The position numbers and the translations under genes were made by a program. From Acidobacteriota bacterium (lineage in GTDB: Bacteria > Acidobacteriota > Terriglobia > Terriglobales > Acidobacteriaceae), in NCBI GenBank assembly GCA_021779695.1, contig JAJYAE010000035.1, forward strand, positions 1 through 21,436: a stretch of DNA of 21,436 nucleotides, in the 5' to 3' direction. Below, one piece after another: positions 7,202 to 16,099 of the stretch. Position 1 is the first letter of the stretch, and each line of letters starts with the position of its first letter. The notes below the pieces were generated by a model. It made no database searches. It was not told the origin of the DNA and saw only the letters and a list, made by a program, of their open reading frames with translations.

Positions 7202-10200
7202 TTAGAAGGTGTAGTGGAATCCAAACCGGATCGTACGGCTCAGCTCATACAGATAAGGCTTTGCGTACTGGCTGTTTTGAGTGATCGCGCCACCTGCGGC
7301 GCTACCCAGCGGCGAGTTGTTCATCGCGTCTGTGTAGTTGTAGGCGCTCATCGCACCGGCATAGAACGCCGGTCCATCTGGGAGCCAGCAGGCATTGGAA
7401 TTGATCCCGTACCCTTGGTTGACCGCTCCGCAACCAGCCGTCTGCGGCGACAGGAAGTTCACCGCATAGCCGGAGTCAGCCTGCTCGTTCAATGCGGTGA
7501 CCGAGTGCTGGTTCAGGAGGTTGGTGAAGGTCACGTCGAAAGAGGCTGTCTGCCGCTCTGTCACGTGAATCGTCTGCTTGAAGTTGAAGTCCGTGTCCAA
7601 GTAGGCCGGCGTGCGCCTCGTATACGGAGCACTCGTCGTAATCACGCCCGTCGTCGAGTTCTGCGTCACATCGATCCACTTGCCACGATTCACGATATCC
7701 GTTGGGAATGCGCCAGGGAAGGCATAGCCCACATCCGCGTATGTCGTCAAAGGCGAGCCGCTGTACGCGAACTGCGAGATGCCGAAGTCTGTCGCCAGCT
7801 TCTGGTGCAGCCACGGCAGATCGTAGTAGGCATAGCCTTTCAGTGCATTCGGACGATCCGTCGGCAACAGGCCGCTGGAAGAACCGCCGTTTGCGTTCCA
7901 AGAGAAGTACGGTTCGTCAAACGAGCGGCTGTTATTCGGAGCGTTTCTTCCGCCGCCGCCGTCCGCGATATCCGAACTAGTCAGGCCCGTGTAGTTGCCA
8001 CGGAAGTGGCTGTAGGTGTAGGAGAACATTCCCATCCAGTGGTTGCTGGCAGCCTTGGTGATGCGGAACTCCACACCGTCATAGCTGCGGGCTGCAGGAA
8101 TCGTCTTGTTGGGTGGGCAACCGTTCGAGCAATCCGGAGCCTGGCCGTACAGGAAATTATAGAAGCTAGTGAAGGTGCTGTTGACGCCCTGGCCCGGGTT
8201 CACGATCACGAAGGTCTCGCCGACCGCTGGATTAAAGATGGCGGAGTCTTCGATGACGTGGTCCAATCGCCTGCGGTCCCATCGCGCCTCGATGGCCAGA
8301 TTCTGACCGAGCTGATAGTCGATGCCGAAGGTCGAGTCGTGCTGCGCATACGGCTTGAGGCCAGGGGCCGTGCCTTCCTCGGTGGCGCTGCAGGTGGAGC
8401 AGGTCGTCGGGAATGCCCGGATGTTCTGGTTCTCAAGGAAGACCAGGCCGGAGGGCGTGGAGCTGCCGAAGTTCGCCTGGCTGGAGGAGTTCGGGCCCAC
8501 GCAGTACCGACCGTTGCTGTTGTACTGCGGAGCAATGCTCGAGAGATCGGGCGTCATCAGGGCGTACCAGCATTCCTGCCAGTACTGGCCACCGTAGGAG
8601 CTAATGGCCAGGTTGAGCTTCATCTGGTCATAATATTCTCCAAAGCCGCCAAATACCTTCATCTTGCCATTCTTGAAGACATCCCACGCTGCGCCGATAC
8701 GGGGAGCCACCTTGGAACCCCACCCAAAGTTGATCGGCGTAGCGACCGAACCGGTCGGCTGGTTTTCGGCCGGCAGGGCCTCATGTTCAATGCGCAACCC
8801 GTAATTGAGCGTGATGCCTTTACCGATCGTCCAGGAATCCTGCACATAGAAGCCGTTGTTGTAGCTCACGGCGCTGCCGTTGCTGCCGTAGTCATAGACG
8901 TCGACGGTGCCGTATGTTCCCACGCAGGTAGGATTCGCGGCATACGCCGCGCTGGGCCCGTTCGCCAGGTTAGCGGCCTCCACTGTGGCGCAGTTCCCCG
9001 CGCCCACCGCACCTTGCGGACTGTACGGATTGGTCGTGCCCGGCCACACCTGGATGTACGGGGTGTTGAACTTCTGGAGGATGGCATTCGAGTCGCGGTT
9101 CAGCTGGTAGCCGAACTTCAGGTTGTGCGTTCCATAACCACCGGCGTGGAACCAGGCGATGTCCTGGTCGAACTGGATCGCCTTGTTTGCGTTGTAGTGG
9201 GTGTAGTTCGCATTCTGCGCGATGTTGAAGTAGCCGGCCGCCTGATTCAACTGCGGCGCTGCCTGTGAGAGGGCAGCTCCAGTTGTCGCCACGTTCCCCA
9301 GACCGTTGTCCTGGAAGTTGTAGATGGTGCCCGTCGTCGGATAGCCCGCGTCGTGGTAGTTCTCAAAGTAGTAGCCAAAGCGGGTGGTCGACACCAGGCT
9401 GTTGGTCAGCGTGATGTCCGCGCCCGTGTTCAGCGTGATATTGGGCGCAACATACCCCAGGTTATGCGAATACGCGAAAGCTGGAATGCCGCTCGACAAG
9501 CACGGATTGCTCGCACTCGTCGCCGAGCCAAAGCAGCCCGTAGAGGTGTTGAAGTACCCCTGGGTCGAATCTGGACCGGGTAGAGCTTCGCCAGCCTGCC
9601 GCTGGAGCTGATAGAGCCAGGAGCCATACACGCGGATCTTCTGCGTCACTTCCGCATCTATACGCGCGTAGCTGTAGTAGGTCTGCGTGTTCTGGCTGAA
9701 GGGTATCACTCCGCCATTCGTCGGGCCGTAATTGACACGCTCTTCGAAGTTGTTGAAGTCGGGGTTGAAGCCCAGAAACGCGTAGAGCCGGTCTCTCATT
9801 GACTGGGAGGGGTGCTTGGAGAGAAGCGAAAGCAGCGGACCACCAACCGAAGCGCCCGGGAAGAAATCCACTGCATGCGGACGGATCGGCTGATAGTTCT
9901 GATACGTCGGATCGATCGCGCCCCAGCTAGTCGCAGTGTTGCTGGTACTTGGATCGTAGCGCGAATTGGCGTTCAGACCGCCGTTCAGGGCATTGTGCGT
10001 GAACTGCGTAAACACCGCGCCATGCCACTGGTTGGTGCCCTTGTCCATGATCACGTTGACCACGCCACCGAGCGCACCGCCGTATTCGGCGTCCACACCG
10101 GAGGTCTTCAGCTGCACTTCCTGGATGAAGTCCATCGGCACGGTCGTCTTGGAGTAGCCGCCGATGATGTTGGCCGTTTCCTGGCCTTCAATCAAGTAGG

Positions 10201-10837
10201 AGTTCTCAGAGTCCGCGCCGCCGGCAATCGAATAGCCGAACTGGCTACCGTTGCTGGCGCTGCCGGGCGAAGAGCCGCCCGAACCGTTGCTCATCGTTGC
10301 GCTACCTTGGAGGGGCTCGTTTCTGGCCGCCGGCGCAAACTGAATCACCGACTGGTAGGTCGTGCCGTGCGGCAGGTCGGTCAGAGCCTGCTCGGGAATG
10401 TTGGTCAGGGTCGTGTTCGTCGTCGCATCAATGAGCGGCCCTTCGGTCTTCACTTCTACCACGGTGCTCGTCTGGCCGATCTTCACCTGAAGATCGATCG
10501 AAGGCAGGTGGCCGACCTCTAGGACGATGCCCTGACGACGCAGGGTCTCAAAACCCGTCGCCTTCACCGTCAGCGTGTATGTGCCCGGCGGAAGGTTGGC
10601 AAAGCGATAGTAGCCAGCGGCATCCGTGACCACTGCTTTTGACCCGACCAGTGTCGGGGCCGTCGCCGTTACGGTGGCCTTGGGCACCACTGCACCCGAA
10701 GGATCCGTCACCGTGCCCTGCATCCCGCCCGTCGTCTCTTGCGAATAGGCCGGCTGCTGCGTGACCGAAAGGGTAAAACCCAAGGTCAGCGCCAGAGCAA
10801 CTAACAGAGATACGCCTTGCAAGCGTATAAATCGCAT
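7202..10837 (-). CDS. Oar-like TonB-dependent outer-membrane receptor with carboxypeptidase-regulatory-like domain
   Basis: 1211 residues. A signal peptide (about 1-30, hydrophobic SLLVALALTLGFTLSV) is followed by a carboxypeptidase-regulatory-like beta domain (about 35-118: GTVTDPSGAVVPKATVTAT, DAAGYYRFANLPPGTYTL). Next come a plug domain (TNIPEQALTDLPHGTTYQSV, VNVIMDKGTNQWHG) and a very long beta barrel rich in Tyr, Asn and Gly. The protein ends in FGFHYTF, with the terminal Phe typical of outer-membrane barrels. Acidobacteria carry dozens of such Oar/SusC-like receptors; they are thought to import oligosaccharides or other large ligands with TonB energy. No SusD partner is present and the ligand is unknown. 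The start is ATG 10837, with TTGGAGGAG 4 bp upstream; a frame-open ATG at 10855 would itself overlap this site. Confidence 0.93.
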   Translation of the reverse strand: MRFIRLQGVSLLVALALTLGFTLSVTQQPAYSQETTGGMQGTVTDPSGAVVPKATVTATAPTLVGSKAVVTDAAGYYRFANLPPGTYTLTVKATGFETLRRQGIVLEVGHLPSIDLQVKIGQTSTVVEVKTEGPLIDATTNTTLTNIPEQALTDLPHGTTYQSVIQFAPAARNEPLQGSATMSNGSGGSSPGSASNGSQFGYSIAGGADSENSYLIEGQETANIIGGYSKTTVPMDFIQEVQLKTSGVDAEYGGALGGVVNVIMDKGTNQWHGAVFTQFTHNALNGGLNANSRYDPSTSNTATSWGAIDPTYQNYQPIRPHAVDFFPGASVGGPLLSLLSKHPSQSMRDRLYAFLGFNPDFNNFEERVNYGPTNGGVIPFSQNTQTYYSYARIDAEVTQKIRVYGSWLYQLQRQAGEALPGPDSTQGYFNTSTGCFGSATSASNPCLSSGIPAFAYSHNLGYVAPNITLNTGADITLTNSLVSTTRFGYYFENYHDAGYPTTGTIYNFQDNGLGNVATTGAALSQAAPQLNQAAGYFNIAQNANYTHYNANKAIQFDQDIAWFHAGGYGTHNLKFGYQLNRDSNAILQKFNTPYIQVWPGTTNPYSPQGAVGAGNCATVEAANLANGPSAAYAANPTCVGTYGTVDVYDYGSNGSAVSYNNGFYVQDSWTIGKGITLNYGLRIEHEALPAENQPTGSVATPINFGWGSKVAPRIGAAWDVFKNGKMKVFGGFGEYYDQMKLNLAISSYGGQYWQECWYALMTPDLSSIAPQYNSNGRYCVGPNSSSQANFGSSTPSGLVFLENQNIRAFPTTCSTCSATEEGTAPGLKPYAQHDSTFGIDYQLGQNLAIEARWDRRRLDHVIEDSAIFNPAVGETFVIVNPGQGVNSTFTSFYNFLYGQAPDCSNGCPPNKTIPAARSYDGVEFRITKAASNHWMGMFSYTYSHFRGNYTGLTSSDIADGGGGRNAPNNSRSFDEPYFSWNANGGSSSGLLPTDRPNALKGYAYYDLPWLHQKLATDFGISQFAYSGSPLTTYADVGYAFPGAFPTDIVNRGKWIDVTQNSTTGVITTSAPYTRRTPAYLDTDFNFKQTIHVTERQTASFDVTFTNLLNQHSVTALNEQADSGYAVNFLSPQTAGCGAVNQGYGINSNACWLPDGPAFYAGAMSAYNYTDAMNNSPLGSAAGGAITQNSQYAKPYLYELSRTIRFGFHYTF

Positions 10838-11288
10838 TGAACTCCTCCAAGTCATCCAGAGCGGGAGTCTTTGAAAACCGTCCCCTGCCCGTCATTTGTC
10901 TCGCGTTCCGAACCCGGCAAGCAGGCCGAGGCGTTTCGCAGTCTTCTTGCTACTTTTGCGATTCATCCAATGATGCCGCTTACGTACTGAAACAACTGCG
11001 TACTTCTCAACCCGCCGTGACCGATGACGCTTAGTCAGAAGCGATCAGCGACGCGTCTTCAACCCCTATTAGCATGAGAAGGGCCACTCTCACTCTTGGT
11101 TTGTAAATTCTGAATTACGTTGGAAATAGGTTGCTTATTGAAGCCACCACGACACGGTCCCGCCCTTCCAAATATGAAAATATGGATAAATTGCAAGAGG
11201 CCTTCCAAAAATGGATTCGGCTTTCCGCTTTTTGGGAGTATTTGCTAATCAAAGGCTTCAGAATGTAGCTTTCGAGTGGAATATCCCG
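10838..11288. other. Gene-free intergenic region between the TonB receptor and rlmH
   Basis: 451 bp between divergent genes. No reading frame here looks like protein. The part near rlmH (about 11100-11245) is clearly more AT-rich than the surroundings. It contains a 9-bp direct repeat CCTTCCAAA (11165-11173 and 11201-11209) around ATATGAAAATATGG, a plausible promoter area for rlmH. The receptor side has no clear -35/-10 pair. I saw no riboswitch-like structure or tRNA. Confidence 0.5.
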
Positions 11289-11738
11289 ATGCAACTGACA
11301 CTCGTCCATATTGGTGGCCGCTTTGCTTCAAATGACGAGACGGACCAGCTCACCCGGCTGTATCTCGATCGCTGCCAGGCTTACGCCCGCTGCCAGACTC
11401 AGCCCTTCCGGTCCGAGGAAGCCTTCCTCGATTGGCTGGCTCGTCAATCTGGCCGGACTCCGGTATTCCCCGTGCTGCTGGACAGCCGAGGCCGTTCCAT
11501 GGACTCTGCGGCCTTTGCGGCGTGGCTGGGTCGGCAACGGGACAGCGACGTGCAGCACATGGTCTTCGCAATCGGGCCGGCCAGCGGCTGGTCCGACGGC
11601 GCCAGAAAGCAAGGCCGGCTGCTCTTCTCGCTCGGCCCCATGACGCTGGCACATGGCTTGGCGAGGGCGGTGCTCGCCGAGCAACTCTACCGGGCATTTA
11701 CAATCCTTGCAGGCCATCCGTATCACACCGGCCATTAA
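11289..11738 (+). CDS. rlmH: 23S rRNA pseudouridine-1915 N3-methyltransferase
   Basis: 149 residues, close to the usual 155. This SPOUT-class methyltransferase uses S-adenosylmethionine to methylate pseudouridine 1915 in helix 69 of 23S rRNA on the 70S ribosome. The family pattern is complete: FPVLLDSRGRSMDSAAFAAWL in the middle, the SAM-binding FAIGPASGW (residues 93-101) and SLGPMTLAHGLARAVLAEQLYRA near the end, closing with GHPYH. The family's usual LSxMTLPH reads LGPMTLAH here. The start is ATG 11289 (MQLTLVHIGGR), which aligns with the family's MKITLIAVGK. The longer frame from 11211 has no homologous sequence. The Shine-Dalgarno is weak. The adenosyltransferase gene follows after 37 bp. 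Confidence 0.92.
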   Translation: MQLTLVHIGGRFASNDETDQLTRLYLDRCQAYARCQTQPFRSEEAFLDWLARQSGRTPVFPVLLDSRGRSMDSAAFAAWLGRQRDSDVQHMVFAIGPASGWSDGARKQGRLLFSLGPMTLAHGLARAVLAEQLYRAFTILAGHPYHTGH

Positions 11739-11775
11739 CCATCAGCAATTTGCAAACCACTTTCAGGCAGACTCA

Positions 11776-12312
11776 ATGACCGATTCCCGGCGGGGACTCA
11801 TCCTTATTCATACTGGCGCTGGCAAAGGCAAGACGACGGCCGCACTCGGCACCGGTCTGCGGGCCGTGGGCAACGGCATGAAAGTGCTGATGCTGCAGTT
11901 TCTCAAGGGCTCCTGGCACTACGGAGAACTGGATGCCGTGCAGCAATTTGGGGAAAGCTTCGTTTTGAAGCAAATGGGCCGCGGCTTCGTGAAGGTCGGC
12001 GGCGCGGAAACCGACCCGGTGGACCTGCGCATGGTGGAAGAAGCCTGGGAGGAAGCAAGGCTCGCCATTCTTTCAGGCGATTGGGACCTGGTCATCCTGG
12101 ATGAGATCAACTACGCAATCAGCTACGGCATGCTGGACCCGGAGAAGGTCGCTGAAACCTTGCGGAACCGCCCCGAGATGGTGCATGTGATTCTGACGGG
12201 ACGAAATGCCCACCCAGTTCTTGTGGAATTGGCCGATACCGTGACTGAGATGCGTGAGGTCAAACATGCCTATCAAAAGGGCATTCTGGCGCAGCGCGGC
12301 ATAGAATACTGA
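11776..12312 (+). CDS. cobO: Corrinoid adenosyltransferase (BtuR/CobO/CobP family)
   Basis: 178 residues. The enzyme transfers the adenosyl group of ATP to the cobalt of cob(I)yrinic acid diamide or cob(I)alamin, producing the coenzyme B12 form. The P-loop HTGAGKGKTTAALG (residues 12-25) is the family's distinctive GxGKGKT. WHYGELDAV, DWDLVILDEINYAISYG (Walker B region) and VILTGRNAHPVLVELAD follow in the usual order. The start is ATG 11776; the longer frame from 11653 overlaps rlmH. The N-terminal extension found in the E. coli-type 196-residue protein is missing, as in other short members. No other cobalamin gene and no B12 riboswitch was seen nearby, so it may serve corrinoid salvage. It sits between rlmH and accD on the same strand. 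Confidence 0.93.
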   Translation: MTDSRRGLILIHTGAGKGKTTAALGTGLRAVGNGMKVLMLQFLKGSWHYGELDAVQQFGESFVLKQMGRGFVKVGGAETDPVDLRMVEEAWEEARLAILSGDWDLVILDEINYAISYGMLDPEKVAETLRNRPEMVHVILTGRNAHPVLVELADTVTEMREVKHAYQKGILAQRGIEY

Positions 12313-12392
12313 GGTGGATTGCCAACCCTTGGCCATCCCCAATCCGGCGCTGTCCTGGCTGGTTGCATTGTGTTTCTGGGAGAGAGTCTTCG

Positions 12393-13256
12393 ATGTCCTG
12401 GTTTAAGCGTGAGAATGCCGAATACGATAGCGGATCAGATTCTGCCAGCGAAGGAGAACGCCGCGTTCGTACCGAAGGCTTATGGAGCAAGTGTCCCGGC
12501 TGTCGCCAGGCCATCTTCAATGCAGACCTCGAAGCCAACCTGGGGGTCTGCCCGAAGTGCCAGCATCATTTCAAGATCGGCGCGCGGGAGCGGCTGAACT
12601 TGCTTCTGGAGCCGGGGTACACGCTCGTGGATGGGGGATTGCGCTCCACCGATCCGCTGAACTTCGTTGACAGCAAGCCCTACAAATCGCGCCTTCGAGC
12701 GGCACAGCAGCAGACCGGCTTGGATGACGCGATCCTGAATGCGGTTGGACAGCTTGGGCATCATGATGTCGTCGTCAGCGCCATGGAATACAGTTTTATC
12801 GGCGGGTCGATGGGCGCGGTGGTGGGTGAAACCATCGCCCGTGCGGTGGACAGGGCTCGAACGGGTCGCAAGCCGTTGATCGTCATTGCCGCATCAGGCG
12901 GTGCGCGCATGATGGAAGGCGTAGTAAGCCTGATGCAGATGGCAAAGATCTCCACTGCACTGGCGCAACTGGATGATGCGCATGTGCCCTACATCTGTGT
13001 TCTCACAGACCCGACGACAGGCGGCGTAACGGCCAGTTTTGCCATGCTGGGCGACCTGAATATCGCCGAACCCGGAGCGCTGATCGGCTTTGCGGGGCCA
13101 CGTGTGATCGAGCAGACCATCCGCCAGAAGCTGCCTGAAGGCTTTCAGCGTGCTGAATTCCTGGTGGAAAAAGGATTCCTTGATGCGGTTGTCCACCGGC
13201 GGGAACTCAAGGGCTACCTCGCGCGGGCGCTCGATTTTATGCGCGCCCCGGCCTGA
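12393..13256 (+). CDS. accD: Acetyl-CoA carboxylase carboxyltransferase subunit beta
   Basis: 287 residues. With AccA it transfers the carboxyl group from biotin-carrier protein to acetyl-CoA, making malonyl-CoA for fatty acid synthesis. The N-terminal zinc ribbon is intact: CPGC (C34, C37) and CPKC (C53, C56). The crotonase-like body has the typical SKPYKSRL, SFIGGSMGAVVGE, IVIAASGGARMMEG and LTDPTTGGVTASFAMLGD motifs, which include the oxyanion-hole glycines. The start is ATG 12393 (MSWFKR), with GGGAGAG 9 bp upstream. accA is not in the window. The gene lies 80 bp after the adenosyltransferase gene and 93 bp before a secreted glycosidase gene. Confidence 0.96.
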   Translation: MSWFKRENAEYDSGSDSASEGERRVRTEGLWSKCPGCRQAIFNADLEANLGVCPKCQHHFKIGARERLNLLLEPGYTLVDGGLRSTDPLNFVDSKPYKSRLRAAQQQTGLDDAILNAVGQLGHHDVVVSAMEYSFIGGSMGAVVGETIARAVDRARTGRKPLIVIAASGGARMMEGVVSLMQMAKISTALAQLDDAHVPYICVLTDPTTGGVTASFAMLGDLNIAEPGALIGFAGPRVIEQTIRQKLPEGFQRAEFLVEKGFLDAVVHRRELKGYLARALDFMRAPA

Positions 13257-13349
13257 GGCCATTCAGGAGTCCGCGCTCGATACGCAATCTGAAATTTGAG
13301 AGTGATGGAATAGACTGGTTCGTTCGAGCTGATCCTTAAGGACCCGTAT

Positions 13350-15926
13350 ATGCCTCTCCATCGCCCTGTCACTTTCCAGATCCCGTCCAGTATTTCTCTC
13401 TTGTTTCTCGTGCTGGGCTCAGCCGCACTGATGGCGCAGACCGCTGCCCCGCCGCTGAGTACCGAAGCGCCTCTTCCGCTCGAGACCTCTGGCCCCGTTT
13501 TACGCGAGAATGCGCAACCGCAAAAGCCCTTTACGGTGGCAGGTGAGCGCGGGGTTCTTCTGGGACAGCAGGATGGCACCTTCGAAGCCTGGGTGCTTCC
13601 GGTCAAGCTTCTCTCTAACTTGAGGATCGAAGCCAACGTTCAAGGCTACCCAGTCCCCATCGACGTCAACGCACAGGCCGCACAGATCGAGGTGCGGCCG
13701 GATCGCACCACCATCACCTATACGCATATTGCCTTCACCGTCCGGCAGATCATGTTCTCTCCCAACTCCGCTCCGCCGGGAACCGGGCCAGTTGTACTGT
13801 TTGAGTTTGACTGCCTGCATCCAACTGACTTTACCCTGCGCTTTACTCCGGAGCTGCGCTGGATGTGGCCCGAGCGCAATGACGGCTCGCCCGGTATCGA
13901 GTGGGTGGAGCAGGGCGGCTTTTACGTTCTGCATACTGATTATCCGGATTTTGCAGCGGCCGTTGCGATTCCCGGCGCGCAGCCCGGAATATTGGCGCCG
14001 TACCAGGAGCGCCCCCAGGTCCATCCAGTTGAGTTCAAGCTCCACATCGAACCGGCGCGCGACCGAGGCCGGCTTTATCCGCTGCTGATGGCCCTCGGAA
14101 CTACCACGAAAAATGCGACCGATACGGCACTGGAACAATCCCTGGCCCATCTGGATGCGGCAATCCCCGCCCTCTACGCGCACCATGCGGAGAGTTACTC
14201 CAGGCTACTCAGCAGTTCAACCTCAATCGAAACGCCAGACAAGCATCTGAACGCAGCGTTCCAATGGGGCGTCGTATCAATTGAGCAGTTGAAGACATTA
14301 GCGCAACCAACAGGCGAGACCGCATTGGTGGCTGGCTACTATGTCTCTGGCGACTCAGCGCGGCCGGGATTTGGTTGGTTCTTTGGAAGGGATGCCCTGT
14401 ACACTCTGTACGCCGTGAACGGCTTCGGTGACTTTGCGCTGACGCGTGATGAATTGGAGTTCCTGATCAGGCGACAGCGCGCCGATGGCAAGATCATGCA
14501 CGAGTATTCGCAGACTGCACCGAACGTGGATTGGCTGCAGTTTCCTTATATGTACGCCGCTGCCGATGCGACTCCGCTGTTCCTGCTTGCTGTGGCGGAT
14601 TACGTGCGCGCGAGCGGTGACACAGCCTTCCTGATGCAATATCGCCCTGCGATCGAGAAGGCTTGGGCCTTTGAGACCGATCCCGCACACGACACCGATC
14701 ATGACGGCATTTACGACAACTCGCAAGGCACGGGTTGGGTGGAAAGCTGGCCGGGCGGCATGCCACATCAAGAGATTTATCTCGCCCTGCTTGATCAACA
14801 GGCCTCTTCGGCAATGGCTTACCTTGAGACACTGCTTCATGAAGATGACAGATCGAAAGCCGCGGCATTGCGGGCGGAAACGGTCGCGAAGACAATCAAC
14901 GCTGAATACTACGATGCGCAAAAAGCCTGCTATGCCTTCAGTCGCAACCTGGATGGATCACTGGACCGGACGCGCACTGTCTATCCGGCGTTGGCGTGGT
15001 GGGACCCCGCCAATGGACAGCCAATTCTGACGCATTCCGCGGAATGCTTGCGGCAATTCGCGAAGGCCACGCTGAGCACAGACTGGGGATTGCGAGATGT
15101 CTCCAATGACGAGCCGATTTACAACGGCATGAGCTACCATCAGGGCTCCGTGTGGCCGCTGTTTACCGGCTGGGCATCGTTGGCTGAGTATCGCGGCAAC
15201 CAGCCCCTGGCCGGGTATCGCTTGCTCACTGAGAACGCTCGCATGACGTGGCTGGAAGATCTGGGAGCCGATACGGAGTTGCTTTCCGGCGATTTCTACG
15301 TGCCAATGGGTCGCAGTACGAGTCATCAGCTCTGGTCTTCCGCGATGGTGGTCACTCCCATCCTGCGCGGGCTGTTCGGCATCTCGATCGATGCTCTGCA
15401 CAAGACCATCTCGGTGGATCCTCATCTTCCACCCACATGGAGCCACGCGACCGTGAAGAACATCCACGTTGGCGACAAGATCGTCGATCTGATCTTCAAC
15501 CAGACGGGCGATTCCACGACCATCTCCCTTCAGGGGCCGGATGCCGCAAGCGTGCGGCTCAGTAGTTCAGCAAAGGGTCACAGGGACGATTTGGCCCATC
15601 CCATTTCGATTGCCCGTCCCGCCGTACAGGTCGTCCCGCTCGCCGGGGATCCGCTCCTGGGCGACCGGACCCAGTTGGCGCGAATCGTGAGCGAAGAGTA
15701 CGCCGCGCGGAGCCTGAAACTGATGGTGGAAGCACCGGCGGAGAGTTCCATCCCCATCTCACTCGTCGTGCATGCACCGCGGACCAAACTGCGCGCAACG
15801 GGCGGCGAGCTGTCCTCGCCCGATAGCGCGGAAACAAACAAGGGAAACGACTCCACTGCGACCCTGACTGTGCATTTTCCAGCCGGTACGGGCTGGCAAA
15901 CCACATCCGTTGAAGTGGATTGGTAA
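13350..15926 (+). CDS. Secreted six-hairpin glycosidase, amylo-alpha-1,6-glucosidase (glycogen-debranching) like
   Basis: 858 residues. A signal peptide (about 1-30, hydrophobic SISLLFLVLGSAALMAQ) points to the periplasm or outside. An N-terminal beta-sandwich (about 50-285) precedes an (alpha/alpha)6 barrel (about 300-680) and a C-terminal beta region. The barrel carries FGWFFGRDALYTLYAVNGFGD, which resembles the WFGRD motif of debranching enzymes. DTDHDGIYDNSQGTGWVESW takes the place of their DADGLL...TWMDA, and YNGMSYHQGSVWPLFTGW that of YHQGTVWPW. The catalytic Asp of WMDA is replaced by E465 in WVES. The fold assignment is firm; the substrate (alpha-glucan or another oligosaccharide) is not. 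AAGGA lies 8 bp before the ATG. The gene may have its own promoter, as its role differs from the housekeeping genes before it. Confidence 0.8.
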   Translation: MPLHRPVTFQIPSSISLLFLVLGSAALMAQTAAPPLSTEAPLPLETSGPVLRENAQPQKPFTVAGERGVLLGQQDGTFEAWVLPVKLLSNLRIEANVQGYPVPIDVNAQAAQIEVRPDRTTITYTHIAFTVRQIMFSPNSAPPGTGPVVLFEFDCLHPTDFTLRFTPELRWMWPERNDGSPGIEWVEQGGFYVLHTDYPDFAAAVAIPGAQPGILAPYQERPQVHPVEFKLHIEPARDRGRLYPLLMALGTTTKNATDTALEQSLAHLDAAIPALYAHHAESYSRLLSSSTSIETPDKHLNAAFQWGVVSIEQLKTLAQPTGETALVAGYYVSGDSARPGFGWFFGRDALYTLYAVNGFGDFALTRDELEFLIRRQRADGKIMHEYSQTAPNVDWLQFPYMYAAADATPLFLLAVADYVRASGDTAFLMQYRPAIEKAWAFETDPAHDTDHDGIYDNSQGTGWVESWPGGMPHQEIYLALLDQQASSAMAYLETLLHEDDRSKAAALRAETVAKTINAEYYDAQKACYAFSRNLDGSLDRTRTVYPALAWWDPANGQPILTHSAECLRQFAKATLSTDWGLRDVSNDEPIYNGMSYHQGSVWPLFTGWASLAEYRGNQPLAGYRLLTENARMTWLEDLGADTELLSGDFYVPMGRSTSHQLWSSAMVVTPILRGLFGISIDALHKTISVDPHLPPTWSHATVKNIHVGDKIVDLIFNQTGDSTTISLQGPDAASVRLSSSAKGHRDDLAHPISIARPAVQVVPLAGDPLLGDRTQLARIVSEEYAARSLKLMVEAPAESSIPISLVVHAPRTKLRATGGELSSPDSAETNKGNDSTATLTVHFPAGTGWQTTSVEVDW

Positions 15927-16010
15927 AGAGGGGCGCAGACGAATCGGCGGAGACATCCTCCGCCGGGGTGAGGGATCACCAGGCGCGAAATCGCATGGAC
16001 GGGCCGGGAG

Positions 16011-16041
16011 TTGGCCTGCGGATGGTCTCGCCAGATACAAT
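16011..16041 (+). promoter_or_regulatory. Possible sigma-70 promoter of the Ig-like protein gene
   Basis: TTGGCC (16011-16016) and TACAAT (16036-16041) are separated by 19 bp. The -10 element is good, the -35 is poor and the spacing is long. It lies 58 bp before the chosen start. No other promoter-like pair was recognised in 15927-16099. Confidence 0.25.
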
Positions 16042-16099
16042 ACGAATACGTTGCCGTCTAAGGTAAAGCGAGATTTTTCCCAGTTTGGAGCAGGTGCAC

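Noticed and set aside
7181..9268. Plus-strand reading frame of 695 codons
   Set aside because: It lies opposite the TonB-dependent receptor gene, is rich in Arg/Val/His without domain features, and is a shadow of a high-GC gene.
9812..10522. Plus-strand reading frame of 236 codons
   Set aside because: Antisense to the N-terminal part of the same receptor; low-complexity Arg/Val composition and no recognisable motif.
11739..11775. Possible cobalamin riboswitch before the corrinoid adenosyltransferase gene
   Set aside because: Only 37 bp separate it from rlmH, too short for the roughly 200-base aptamer, and no B12-box sequence was seen.
13500..14186. Minus-strand reading frame of 228 codons
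   Set aside because: Opposite strand of the secreted six-hairpin glycosidase, which has clear domains on the plus strand.
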